A stretch of DNA of 37,347 nt, taken from the NCBI GenBank assembly GCA_900544715.1, contig UQWL01000021.1, positions 1-37,347 of the forward strand. Direction: 5' to 3'. A model generated the notes under the pieces. That model did no database searches, was not told where the DNA came from, and was given only the letters and a program-made list of their open reading frames with translations. Positions 1 to 5,125 of this stretch are shown one piece after another (positions within the stretch are counted from its first letter, which is position 1; the number at the start of each line of letters is the position of its first letter). Origin of the DNA: an uncultured Oscillospiraceae bacterium (GTDB lineage Bacteria; Bacillota; Clostridia; Oscillospirales; Acutalibacteraceae). Position numbers and translations under genes: made by a program.

Positions 1-1
1 A

Positions 2-1351
2 ATGCAGCGCATTTGGAACCGCCCCTTTTCTTTTTTCAAGGCATGTTCCACCCATATCGCTCATAAAATGAAACTACGGATCAAACCCCAGAAGCGGTTT
101 CCCAGAAACCGGCGATGGAAATGGGCGGTGACAATCACGTTGCATACGAAGGAAACAAGCAGGCTGAATATGATATTGTCCATCGTCATCTGCCTCGCGC
201 TCGGTGCGTTGAGTGTTTTTGGCGTGGCGCAGGGGGTGGAAGAGCATACGCAGAAGGTGCAAGCGGCGCAGGGGGTAGAAACGGACGCTCCCTCCAACCT
301 TGCGCCCGCAGAATCACAGGCGTCCACCGGGCAGACGGATACAACGCAGCCCTCCTACATCAAATGGGTAGAGTTTAATGCACCGTACACTGCTCTGAGC
401 GACACGCTGGCACTCGATATAAAAACGCATGAAGAGGGCAAGGGGCCGCACGTTAGCTGGATTGATTCGCTCGCCTGGCTTGCCTGTAAAAACGGGGGCA
501 ACTGGAAGGGGTATAAATCCGCCCAGCTGCAAAAGCTCAAGGATGCGCTGGCAGATGGAAAAACCGTAGATGAGCTGATGGCGGATAATAAATACTATGA
601 TTATTACAAGCGGGCGTACACGGCGGTGCTCGGCGGCATGGTGGGCGAATACGAAAAGGAGGCGCCGGACAAGGAGCATGAGGGCCAGAAGATCATTGTC
701 AAAAAATACGGGCTGAAGGCCTATTGCCCGATCGCAGAGGGATTTGGCTACAGCCATTACGATGATTTCGGGGATTCACGCTCCTACGGCTACCGCAGGC
801 GGCACCTCGGCAACGATCTGCTCGGCGCGATCGGCACACCGATTGTCGCTGTGGAGGGCGGGGTCGTAGAGGCCTACGGCTGGAATCAGTATGGCGGCTG
901 GCGGCTGGGCATCCGCAGCTTTGATGGGAAACGCTCCTATTATTATGCGCATCTGCGCAAGGGGCACCCCTATCAAACAGGCATCCAGCTCGGCTCGAAG
1001 GTCAAGGCGGGGCAGGTGATCGGGTATCTCGGCTCCACGGGCTATTCGACCAAGGAGGATAACAACGGCATGACCCAGCCGCACCTGCATATCGGCCTGC
1101 AACTGATCTTTGACGAATCGCAGAAGGAGGGGATCAACCAGATCTGGCTGAACCTTTACCCGCTCATTGAGCTGCTGAACCGCAATAAGGCGACGGTGAT
1201 GCGCGATGAGGAATCGAAGGAATATTTCCGCAAATACGATATTTTTGACCCGGCCTATCCGAAGGAAATGCAGGAGAAGCCGAAAACGACCGTTCCGCCT
1301 GTGACGACGACACAGGCGCAGACGACGCAGCAGGCTTCGGCGGTACAATAA
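2..1351 (+). CDS. M23 family zinc metallopeptidase, membrane anchored
   Basis: Probable peptidoglycan endopeptidase of the LytM/M23 family, acting outside the membrane. A basic N-terminus is followed by one hydrophobic segment at about residues 57-78 (MILSIVICLALG...), then a low-complexity Ala/Gln/Thr linker, an unassigned central region (120-240) and the M23 domain (about 245-370). The zinc-site pattern is present: H268-x3-D272, the catalytic-type YAH at H317 and HLH at 361-363. The C-terminal tail is rich in Thr, Pro and Gln. The frame is open to the window edge, so the 5' end is uncertain. The ATG at 68, which starts MKLRIKPQK and puts the basic stretch directly before the membrane segment, is a likely alternative start, although no strong ribosome site precedes either. 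It converges with the PadR gene. Confidence 0.83.
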   Translation: MQRIWNRPFSFFKACSTHIAHKMKLRIKPQKRFPRNRRWKWAVTITLHTKETSRLNMILSIVICLALGALSVFGVAQGVEEHTQKVQAAQGVETDAPSNLAPAESQASTGQTDTTQPSYIKWVEFNAPYTALSDTLALDIKTHEEGKGPHVSWIDSLAWLACKNGGNWKGYKSAQLQKLKDALADGKTVDELMADNKYYDYYKRAYTAVLGGMVGEYEKEAPDKEHEGQKIIVKKYGLKAYCPIAEGFGYSHYDDFGDSRSYGYRRRHLGNDLLGAIGTPIVAVEGGVVEAYGWNQYGGWRLGIRSFDGKRSYYYAHLRKGHPYQTGIQLGSKVKAGQVIGYLGSTGYSTKEDNNGMTQPHLHIGLQLIFDESQKEGINQIWLNLYPLIELLNRNKATVMRDEESKEYFRKYDIFDPAYPKEMQEKPKTTVPPVTTTQAQTTQQASAVQ

Positions 1352-1372
1352 GATTGATGAGTAAAAGGCTTT

Positions 1373-1406
1373 GGGGCGCCGCTGAACATGCGGCGGCCTC
1401 TGTTTG
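1373..1406 (+). terminator. possible weak terminator after the M23 gene
   Basis: A GC-rich imperfect hairpin has arms 1373-1382 and 1390-1400 and a 7-nt loop. It is followed by TGTTTG, a poor U-tract, so termination here is only possible. It lies between two converging genes. Confidence 0.35.
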
Positions 1407-1408
1407 TG

Positions 1409-1834
1409 CTACAACAGGCGGGCTTGCGTTGCGGTGAGGACGGCCTGATAGCCTGTATGGGCTTCGCCATAGGCATTCATGAGTGCCTTGAGGTGGTTGC
1501 GCCCGGCGGATGTGATCTGGTAGTAAATGCGCATCTGCCGTTTTCCGCAATCAGAGGTGTAGGTTGTGATGTAGCCTCGATCCAACATGCGATATAACGT
1601 GGGGTACATAGAGCCTTCCGGAATACGAAAACATCCGCCGCTGTATGCCTTGATGGACTGGCTGATCTCGTAGCCATAACGATCGCCTTTGCTTAGGCGG
1701 GCGAGGATTAAACATTCGGTGAGCGCTTTCATGAAGTTGTCTCTGGCCTTTTGGAGCGCTTCTTCTTCGCTGATGAGTGGATTTCGCTTTTCCCTGAAAC
1801 GAGCGGTGGCTTTTTGGATTTTTGATTTGATCAA
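1409..1834 (-). CDS. PadR family transcriptional regulator
   Basis: Winged-helix repressor of the PadR family. The diagnostic block GYEISQSIKAYSGG...IPEGSMYPTLYRML is intact and is followed by the wing (RGYITTYTSDCGKRQMRIYYQIT) and a short C-terminal dimerisation helix. The body matches the size of short PadR proteins, with an extra N-terminal extension of about 35 residues. The best ribosome site, AAAAGGAG, sits 9 nt before a TTG codon at 1834-1832. A TTG at 1843 has the same Shine-Dalgarno abutting it, and the internal ATG at 1732 lacks a clear site. PadR proteins usually control a neighbouring membrane protein or exporter and themselves. None is adjacent here, so the target is unknown. Confidence 0.85.
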   Translation of the reverse strand: MIKSKIQKATARFREKRNPLISEEEALQKARDNFMKALTECLILARLSKGDRYGYEISQSIKAYSGGCFRIPEGSMYPTLYRMLDRGYITTYTSDCGKRQMRIYYQITSAGRNHLKALMNAYGEAHTGYQAVLTATQARLL

Positions 1835-2014
1835 TGCAAACAACTCCTTTTCATAAAATCAAATGCTTCAGTATGGTAAACTCCTTTACCTGTCACGCCT
1901 CCTTTGTATAGCTTATTTGAACATATTATAGATATACTGTAAATCTATTTAGCTCATTATATCATAACATTTGCGTAAAATAAAGTCATCATAAATTTAT
2001 TTTGAGGTGATTTT

Positions 2015-2218
2015 ATGGCTGTGAAAAGTGTATCCATTCGCATCGAGGAAGAAATGTTGAATAAGTTGAGTTTTGTGGCTGAGTATGAGGGGCGATCTGT
2101 AAACAGCCATATCCTGGTCTTAATTCGGGATAGCATCCGCAAACATGAACAGGAATATGGAGAAATTGACGGTACAGTCAGGCCTGACTTCAATGTAAAG
2201 CCGCCGCGCAAATCATAA
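2015..2218 (+). CDS. small ribbon-helix-helix (Arc/CopG-like) protein
   Basis: A 67-residue protein with an N-terminal beta strand (KSVSIRIEEEM) followed by two helices, the second reading GRSVNSHILVLIRDSIRKHE. This is the pattern of Arc/MetJ-type ribbon-helix-helix DNA-binding proteins, which work as dimers. The short basic tail ends PPRKS. A TGAGGTGA ribosome site lies 5-7 nt upstream of the ATG. It stands alone: no toxin gene of the RelE, PIN or HicA type follows, so it is either an orphan antitoxin-like protein or a small repressor. The upstream region is AT-rich and shared with the divergent PadR gene. The fold is well supported and the function is not. Confidence 0.72.
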   Translation: MAVKSVSIRIEEEMLNKLSFVAEYEGRSVNSHILVLIRDSIRKHEQEYGEIDGTVRPDFNVKPPRKS

Positions 2219-2345
2219 AAGCATTCATAGCGTGACTTCCGTATCATTAATTTGTTTATAAAGCACGGATAGGGAAAGGGGAACGCGCCCAGGCCGCAAG
2301 TGCCGGGGAATTGTTTATCTTTATGCAGGTGTATCGCTGATGCTC

Positions 2346-2672
2346 GTTCGTTTTCTTTGCTCGACACAAAGAAAACGAACCAAAAGAAATGCGCGGGGGC
2401 GTAGCCCCTCGACCCCCTGCACGGCCCTGCGGCAGCGGCAAGAATGAGGCACGAACGGGTTCCAACGTGTCTCTATCTTTCCGCTGCCGTGTGCCGTGTA
2501 AAAAATGTTCTTTTGCACCCTTTTCCAACAAGGGAAAAGGCGCGGGCCTGCGCGGCCTGAGCGCGTTCCCATTTCCTGATTCATGAATCAAATTGACGAT
2601 CATAATGCCGTCGCGCCATCGAAACCAAACATCACGATCGTTTTCCCCTGACACTCTGTCAGGGGATTTTTT
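2346..2672 (+). other. structured non-coding stretch, candidate RNA or repeat element
   Basis: The 440 bp between the ribbon-helix-helix gene and the DUF1273 gene hold no convincing coding frame but many inverted repeats. There is a perfect 14-bp stem (2346-2359 with 2367-2380, 7-nt loop) and a GGGGC-GTA-GCCCC hairpin near 2394-2406. A 9-bp stem, CGGCAGCGG with CCGCTGCCG, pairs 2430-2438 with 2481-2489 and encloses a smaller CACG/CGTG hairpin. Further along are a CCTTTTCC/GGAAAAGG hairpin, a 14-bp palindrome TGATTCATGAATCA (2577-2590) and finally a terminator. The nested GC-rich stems suggest a structured RNA read on the plus strand or an intergenic repeat family. No clear promoter was found. 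Confidence 0.35.
2645..2672 (+). terminator. intrinsic terminator, plus strand
   Basis: CCCCTGACA pairs with TGTCAGGGG (9 bp, 3-nt loop) and is followed by ATTTTTT. On the minus strand the hairpin is followed by AAAACG, so it is oriented for plus-strand transcription arriving from the structured region. It overlaps the last codons of the opposing DUF1273 gene. Confidence 0.6.
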
Positions 2673-3153
2673 GATCCCATCCCTCCTTTGCCAGATTGAT
2701 GACCGGAACGCCCCTGCGCCGCGCATATTTCACCGTATATGCTGTGCCGCCTTGATCGCTCAGGCAATAGCAAACGCAAACGTCGCTGTGATCGACCATG
2801 TAGCGGTTCCGCTCGAACATGCATCCCCGCGTGTAACGCTCGGAAAGATATACCACCTCATCCGCCCGCCGTTTGATGGATTCATAGAGCAGTCTGTCCG
2901 CTTCCCGCCATTGTTCCGCCTGATCGCGGCAGGGGAGAGCCAGAATCAGCTTCACCTGCGGGTGGAAGCGCCGCGCTTTCAAAACGGCCTGCGCTGCGAG
3001 CGTATCAAAGCCCAAGGCTCCGCCGCAGTAAAAGGTGGTGATGCCCTGCTTGATCAATTGTTTGATGATTTTTTGCAGCCGCTTTTGCAAGTTTAAAAAA
3101 TCGTCTTGTGGAATTCTTCGATGGCCTGTAAAGCTGCAAGATGATTCATGCAT
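2659..3153 (-). CDS. DUF1273/SLOG (YpsA-like) Rossmann-fold protein
   Basis: A 164-residue protein of the DUF1273 family in the SLOG superfamily, which is thought to bind nucleotide-type ligands. Family hallmarks are visible: CSFTGHRRI at the start, YCGGALGFDTLAA (about 43-55), LILALPCRDQAEQW (about 69-82), ERNRYMVDHSDV and the closing GGTAYTVKYARRRGVPVINL. The length fits a single-domain member. An AAAAGGAG site lies about 7 nt upstream of the ATG. SLOG proteins are often found near phage-defence or mobile regions, and this one borders an AT-rich patch with repressors and a toxin-antitoxin pair. That link is contextual, and the ligand is unknown. Confidence 0.85.
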   Translation of the reverse strand: MHESSCSFTGHRRIPQDDFLNLQKRLQKIIKQLIKQGITTFYCGGALGFDTLAAQAVLKARRFHPQVKLILALPCRDQAEQWREADRLLYESIKRRADEVVYLSERYTRGCMFERNRYMVDHSDVCVCYCLSDQGGTAYTVKYARRRGVPVINLAKEGWDQKIP

Positions 3154-3204
3154 TTTTTCTCCTTTTCACAATATAAAGCATATTTTTTTGAAAATCTGCC
3201 ATTC

Positions 3205-3269
3205 TAACTCAAATGAGTTAACCTTTTGCAAAATAATAAGCTAACCTAAAGTTAACTCATTTTAGCTTA
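3205..3269. promoter_or_regulatory. cluster of inverted repeats, probable repressor operators
   Basis: The divergent interval between the DUF1273 gene and the first regulator holds three dyads. They are TAACTCAAATGAGTTA (3205-3220), GAGTTAAC with GTTAACTC (3215-3222 and 3251-3258), and TAAGCTAA with TTAGCTTA (3237-3244 and 3262-3269). The shared TAACTCA core occurs twice. This is typical of operators for a Cro/C1-type repressor that controls itself and its divergent neighbour. The assignment to the adjacent regulator is inference. Confidence 0.45.
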
Positions 3270-3283
3270 GGAGATCATAAACA

Positions 3284-3526
3284 ATGCGTATTGGTGAGGC
3301 TGTTAGAAAGCGGATCATAGCTCTTTGTGAAGAAAATAAAATTACGGTGAACATGCTGGCGACAATCAGTGGAGTACCGCAATCGACACTTAATAATATT
3401 GTGAGTGAAAGGAATCGTGGTACCACAGTTTCTACACTTCAAAAGCTTTGTGATGGATTGCATATTTCTATCAGTGATTTTTTTAATGATGAATTATTTA
3501 AAAACATAGAACAAGAAATCAGATAG
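3284..3526 (+). CDS. Cro/C1-type (XRE) helix-turn-helix regulator
   Basis: An 80-residue single-domain DNA-binding protein. The helix-turn-helix reads NMLATISGVPQSTLNNIVSERNRG (about 23-46), followed by the conserved TVSTLQKLCDGLHISISDFF that ends XRE domains. AGGAGA lies 9 nt before the ATG. The coding sequence is clearly more AT-rich than the genes on either side beyond the patch, which suggests acquisition by transfer. It has operator-like dyads directly upstream and a second XRE-like gene directly downstream. It could regulate itself, the divergent DUF1273 gene or both. It could also be a phage or plasmid relic, since no integrase or structural gene is in view. Confidence 0.85.
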   Translation: MRIGEAVRKRIIALCEENKITVNMLATISGVPQSTLNNIVSERNRGTTVSTLQKLCDGLHISISDFFNDELFKNIEQEIR

Positions 3527-3544
3527 TCGTATTTTCAATCACAT

Positions 3545-3566
3545 TATAGTCGGTCTTACGACTATA
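3545..3566. promoter_or_regulatory. 8-bp inverted repeat ahead of the second XRE-like gene
   Basis: TATAGTCG and CGACTATA are separated by 6 nt. No T-run follows on either strand, so it is more likely a protein-binding site than a terminator. It lies in the 89-nt gap between the two small regulators. Confidence 0.4.
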
Positions 3567-3615
3567 GTCAAGTATTTAATCATAAAAGATAATTAGTATG
3601 AGGAGGATTATCAAT

Positions 3616-3834
3616 ATGATTATTTATGATCGATTTTGGCAAACACTAAAGAAGCGTCACATTAGCACCTATTCCCTTATAAACGACCACCATATGAGCA
3701 GTAGCACACTCGATCGATTGAGAAAAAACCTTCCGCTTACTACCGTAACATTAAATGATCTTTGTCGCATTTTAAATTGTGAATTACCAGATATTGCTGA
3801 ATACATTCCCTCAGATACAGATCAAAGGCTATAA
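3616..3834 (+). CDS. small XRE-like helix-turn-helix protein
   Basis: A 72-residue helix-turn-helix protein of the short Cro-like type. It contains WQTLKKRHISTYSLINDHHMSSSTLDRLRKN (helix-turn-helix) and LTTVTLNDLCRILNCELPDIAEYIP, the usual final helices of such domains. An AGGAGG site at 3601-3606 lies 9 nt before the ATG at 3616. An ATG at 3598 would place that site inside the gene, so 3616 is the better start. It is AT-rich like its neighbour. Next downstream are the convergent transcripts of the toxin-antitoxin repeats. Its targets are unknown; it may regulate those repeats, but no direct evidence links them. Confidence 0.8.
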   Translation: MIIYDRFWQTLKKRHISTYSLINDHHMSSSTLDRLRKNLPLTTVTLNDLCRILNCELPDIAEYIPSDTDQRL

Positions 3835-3870
3835 TTTTTGTTATTATATTATCGCCGTCATTACGATATA

Positions 3871-3906
3871 AAATAAAAAACCCGGAAAAGCAATATGCTT
3901 TACCGG
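3871..3906 (-). terminator. terminator of the first toxin mRNA
   Basis: Arms 3882-3891 and 3897-3906 pair with one mismatch around a 5-nt loop. Read on the minus strand, the hairpin ends in CCGGG followed by TTTTTTATTTTAT. This would end a minus-strand transcript begun near 4196, giving a toxin mRNA of about 320 nt that covers the whole antisense RNA. Confidence 0.7.
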
Positions 3907-3924
3907 AATGTTATCTGACAGGTA

Positions 3925-3953
3925 TTGACAAACGATTTCCTTCACGCTACAAT
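3925..3953 (+). promoter_or_regulatory. promoter of antisense RNA 1
   Basis: TTGACA at 3925-3930 and TACAAT at 3948-3953 are separated by 17 bp. This is a near-perfect vegetative promoter, predicting a start near 3960. The same arrangement recurs in copy 2. Confidence 0.85.
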
Positions 3954-3959
3954 ATAGAT

Positions 3960-4050
3960 GAACGATGGCACTACCCGTTTCGGCGGTTAGCGTCCCTACT
4001 TGATTAGACTAGCTGCACAAGTTGGTGACTGGGGCAGCTAGTCTTTTTTT
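3960..4050 (+). ncRNA. antisense RNA 1, candidate type I antitoxin
   Basis: A predicted transcript of about 90 nt runs from the strong promoter at 3925-3953 to an intrinsic terminator at 4007-4050. It has no plausible open frame with a ribosome site. It is fully complementary to the 3' part of the opposing toxin mRNA and reaches the last codons of the peptide gene (4038-4050). Its 5' segment (3964-3995) also resembles the toxin mRNA 5' leader in sense orientation. This convergent, 3'-overlapping geometry is that of type I antitoxins such as RatA of TxpA/RatA. The role is inferred from architecture. Confidence 0.7.
4007..4050 (+). terminator. terminator of antisense RNA 1
   Basis: GACTAGCTGC (4007-4016) pairs perfectly with GCAGCTAGTC (4034-4043) around a 17-nt loop and is followed by seven T residues. 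The right arm doubles as the toxin stop region. Confidence 0.85.
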
Positions 4051-4103
4051 ATTGCGAGTATGAGCAACAAAATCAAAGTGTAAATAATGATTATGTACTC
4101 CAT
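4038..4103 (-). CDS. 21-residue hydrophobic peptide, candidate type I toxin 1
   Basis: A very short gene encoding 21 residues: MEYIIIIYTL, then a run of Leu and Ile, ending LAIKKD. It is a single membrane-spanning segment with a charged C-terminal tail, the form of small membrane toxins in type I systems. A strong GGGAGGGAGGTGAG ribosome site lies just upstream of the ATG. Its mRNA would start near 4196 from a TTGACT-N17-TATAAT promoter, carry a structured 93-nt leader, and be opposed by the antisense RNA at 3960-4050. Copy 2 differs at four codons, two synonymous and two conservative (Y to F, I to V), which supports this reading frame. I do not recognise the peptide family. It is similar in size to Ibs toxins but not clearly related. 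Confidence 0.72.
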   Translation of the reverse strand: MEYIIIIYTLILLLILAIKKD

Positions 4104-4202
4104 TCGCCTCACCTCCCTCCCGCGCGAAACAACACGCAAGGAGCGAGGACGCTAACTGCCTACCGCTGAGGTAGTGCCATTGGTGGCATTCGCCACATGT
4201 CA

Positions 4203-4231
4203 ATTATATATAATTAATCTTTTTTAGTCAA
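4203..4231 (-). promoter_or_regulatory. promoter of toxin 1 mRNA
   Basis: On the minus strand, TTGACT (4226-4231) and TATAAT (4203-4208) are separated by 17 bp. The predicted start near 4196 coincides with the first base of a GTGGC-GAAT-GCCAC hairpin (4183-4196), so the transcript would begin with a 5' protective stem-loop. Confidence 0.85.
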
Positions 4232-4252
4232 TATTTTACAATCAGTTCCTGT

Positions 4253-4288
4253 AACAAACGAAGCTTAACGTTTCATGCATCAGCTTCG
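4253..4288 (-). terminator. probable terminator of toxin 2 mRNA
   Basis: CGAAGCT (4259-4265) pairs with AGCTTCG (4282-4288). On the minus strand the stem is followed by TTTGTTAC, a weak U-tract. It lies where the second toxin transcript should end, just beyond the antisense promoter of copy 2. Confidence 0.5.
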
Positions 4289-4307
4289 ATCTTTCGCCTG
4301 ACAGGTA

Positions 4308-4336
4308 TTGACAAACCCTATTCTTCACGCTACAAT
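4308..4336 (+). promoter_or_regulatory. promoter of antisense RNA 2
   Basis: TTGACA (4308-4313) and TACAAT (4331-4336) have a 17-bp spacer. The boxes match copy 1 while the first half of the spacer differs. Confidence 0.85.
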
Positions 4337-4342
4337 AGAATT

Positions 4343-4432
4343 GAACGATGGCACTACCCGTTTCGGCGGTTAGCGTCCTCCAACGATTAGACTAGCTGAT
4401 CCATTGGGAAACGGGGCAGCTAGTCTTTTTTT
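4343..4432 (+). ncRNA. antisense RNA 2, candidate type I antitoxin
   Basis: Predicted transcript of about 90 nt, the counterpart of the RNA at 3960-4050. The 5' segment 4347-4378 is identical to copy 1 over GATGGCACTACCCG and TTAGCGTCC. The downstream part and the terminator loop (4399-4416) are different. That divergence could make each antisense RNA specific for its own toxin mRNA. It overlaps the end of the second peptide gene at 4420-4432. Confidence 0.7.
4390..4432 (+). terminator. terminator of antisense RNA 2
   Basis: GACTAGCTG (4390-4398) pairs with CAGCTAGTC (4417-4425) around an 18-nt loop and is followed by seven T residues. Confidence 0.85.
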
Positions 4433-4485
4433 ATTGCGAGCACGAGCAGCAAAATCAAAGTGAAAATAATGATGATGTACTCCAT
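4420..4485 (-). CDS. 21-residue hydrophobic peptide, candidate type I toxin 2
   Basis: Paralogue of the peptide at 4038-4103: MEYIIIIFTL, then Leu-rich, ending LAIKKD. It has the same ribosome site (GGAGGTGAG), the same stop overlapping the antisense terminator, and the same leader hairpins. A single hydrophobic segment with a KKD tail suggests insertion in the cytoplasmic membrane. It is too short for most gene finders. A 71-codon frame overlaps it on the same strand but would begin inside the -10 box, so it cannot be translated from this promoter. Confidence 0.72.
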   Translation of the reverse strand: MEYIIIIFTLILLLVLAIKKD

Positions 4486-4584
4486 TCGCCTCACCTCCCT
4501 CCCGCGCGAAACAACGCACAAGGAGAAAGGACGCTAACTGCCTACCGCTGAGGTAGTGCCATCGGTGGCATTTGCCACGTGTCA

Positions 4585-4613
4585 ATTATATATTGTGAAT
4601 CCTTATCAGTCAA
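4585..4613 (-). promoter_or_regulatory. promoter of toxin 2 mRNA
   Basis: Minus-strand TTGACT (4608-4613) and TATAAT (4585-4590) have a 17-bp spacer. The predicted start near 4578 again coincides with the first base of a GTGGC-AAAT-GCCAC hairpin (4565-4578). Confidence 0.85.
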
Positions 4614-4685
4614 TATTTTACAAGTTGCTTTTTGATCTGTGATGGATTTTTACAAAATATGGATGCGAACGCATTGGTATCATAA

Positions 4686-4725
4686 AATATGCAAAGATGG
4701 TCGCTGTAGAAAGCAGCGGCCATCT
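4686..4725 (-). terminator. terminator after the first [2Fe-2S] protein gene
   Basis: A 12-bp stem (4695-4706 with 4714-4725, one G-U pair, 7-nt loop) is followed on the minus strand by TTTGCATATTTT. It sits 18 nt past the stop codon of the gene at 4743-5012. Confidence 0.55.
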
Positions 4726-4742
4726 CTTGTGCTTTTTTGTTT

Positions 4743-5012
4743 TTATGCCTTCCCCGCGCCAGCCGGGCAATTCTTCAAAACCTGCTCTTCAAAAAATGCG
4801 TCTGTATCCGCGGGGAGGAGCGAGCATACCGGCCCGTCGTCCACACTGACGGATACGCCGTCCTGCCCGCAGTTCCCCATGCAGAACTTGGCGCGCACCT
4901 CTACGCGCTCGCCCAATTCCTGCTTTGCAATCAGAGCTTGCAGGCGGTTAATAATATCATAAGACCCTTTCAGATGGCAGGCGCTGCCGATGCAGACATA
5001 GATCGTAGTCAT
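4743..5012 (-). CDS. thioredoxin-fold [2Fe-2S] ferredoxin (NuoE/HydC C-terminal type)
   Basis: Small electron carrier with a thioredoxin-like fold, resembling the C-terminal domain of NuoE/HydC. The four cluster cysteines are visible as CIGSACHLKG near the N-terminus and CMGNCGQDGV in the middle. The start is taken at MTTIYVCIG: GAAAGG lies about 12 nt before this ATG, while the upstream ATGs are too close to or ahead of the Shine-Dalgarno. It has its own promoter (5085-5112), 113 nt after the hydrogenase gene, so it can be expressed apart from the operon. A paralogue begins the operon at 9787. It probably carries electrons to or from the hydrogenases. The C-terminus ends in a short Ala/Gly-rich tail. 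Confidence 0.82.
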   Translation of the reverse strand: MTTIYVCIGSACHLKGSYDIINRLQALIAKQELGERVEVRAKFCMGNCGQDGVSVSVDDGPVCSLLPADTDAFFEEQVLKNCPAGAGKA

Positions 5013-5084
5013 CTGTAAACTCATCCTTTCACAGGCCAAAGCCTTTTGGAATCCGCAATTCGGAAAAAACGACTCATTTATTCT

Positions 5085-5112
5085 ATTATAGCGTGTCTGA
5101 TATTGATGTCAA
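5085..5112 (-). promoter_or_regulatory. promoter of the distal [2Fe-2S] protein gene
   Basis: Minus-strand TTGACA (5107-5112) and TATAAT (5085-5090) are separated by 16 bp. Both boxes are exact consensus. Confidence 0.75.
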
Positions 5113-5125
5113 TTCCCAAACCGGA

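Larger units (their letters stand above)
3915..4241. repeat. toxin-antitoxin repeat unit, copy 1
   Basis: This is the first of two direct repeats of about 327 bp, from CTGACAGGTATTGACAAAC to TCAATATTTTACAA. The second copy is at 4298-4623, with 56 bp between them. Promoters, terminator stems, the peptide frame, its ribosome site and the 5' leader are all conserved. The terminator loop and the intervals next to the promoters have diverged. Confidence 0.9.
4298..4623. repeat. toxin-antitoxin repeat unit, copy 2
   Basis: Second direct copy of the unit at 3915-4241, in the same orientation and with the same order of elements. Divergence is concentrated in the antisense terminator loop, the spacers of the promoters and the leader segment near 4511-4530. 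The two copies look like an old duplication under constraint rather than a recent one. Confidence 0.9.

Noticed and set aside
3882..3906. Hairpin read as a plus-strand terminator of the second XRE gene.
   Set aside because: The T-run is present only on the minus-strand side, so it fits the toxin mRNA instead.
4009..4203. A 64-codon minus-strand frame overlapping toxin 1 (and its 71-codon counterpart at 4370-4585).
   Set aside because: The ATG lies inside the -10 box, upstream of the predicted transcript start, and substitutions between copies alter this frame more than the 21-codon frame.
3915..4623. The two repeats considered as a CRISPR array, IS ends or attachment sites.
   Set aside because: Only two long copies with ordered promoters and terminators, no transposase or spacers, and no flanking target duplication.
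4639..4962. A 107-codon plus-strand frame opposite the first [2Fe-2S] protein gene.
   Set aside because: It overlaps a gene with clear cluster motifs and its own promoter; no domain was found.
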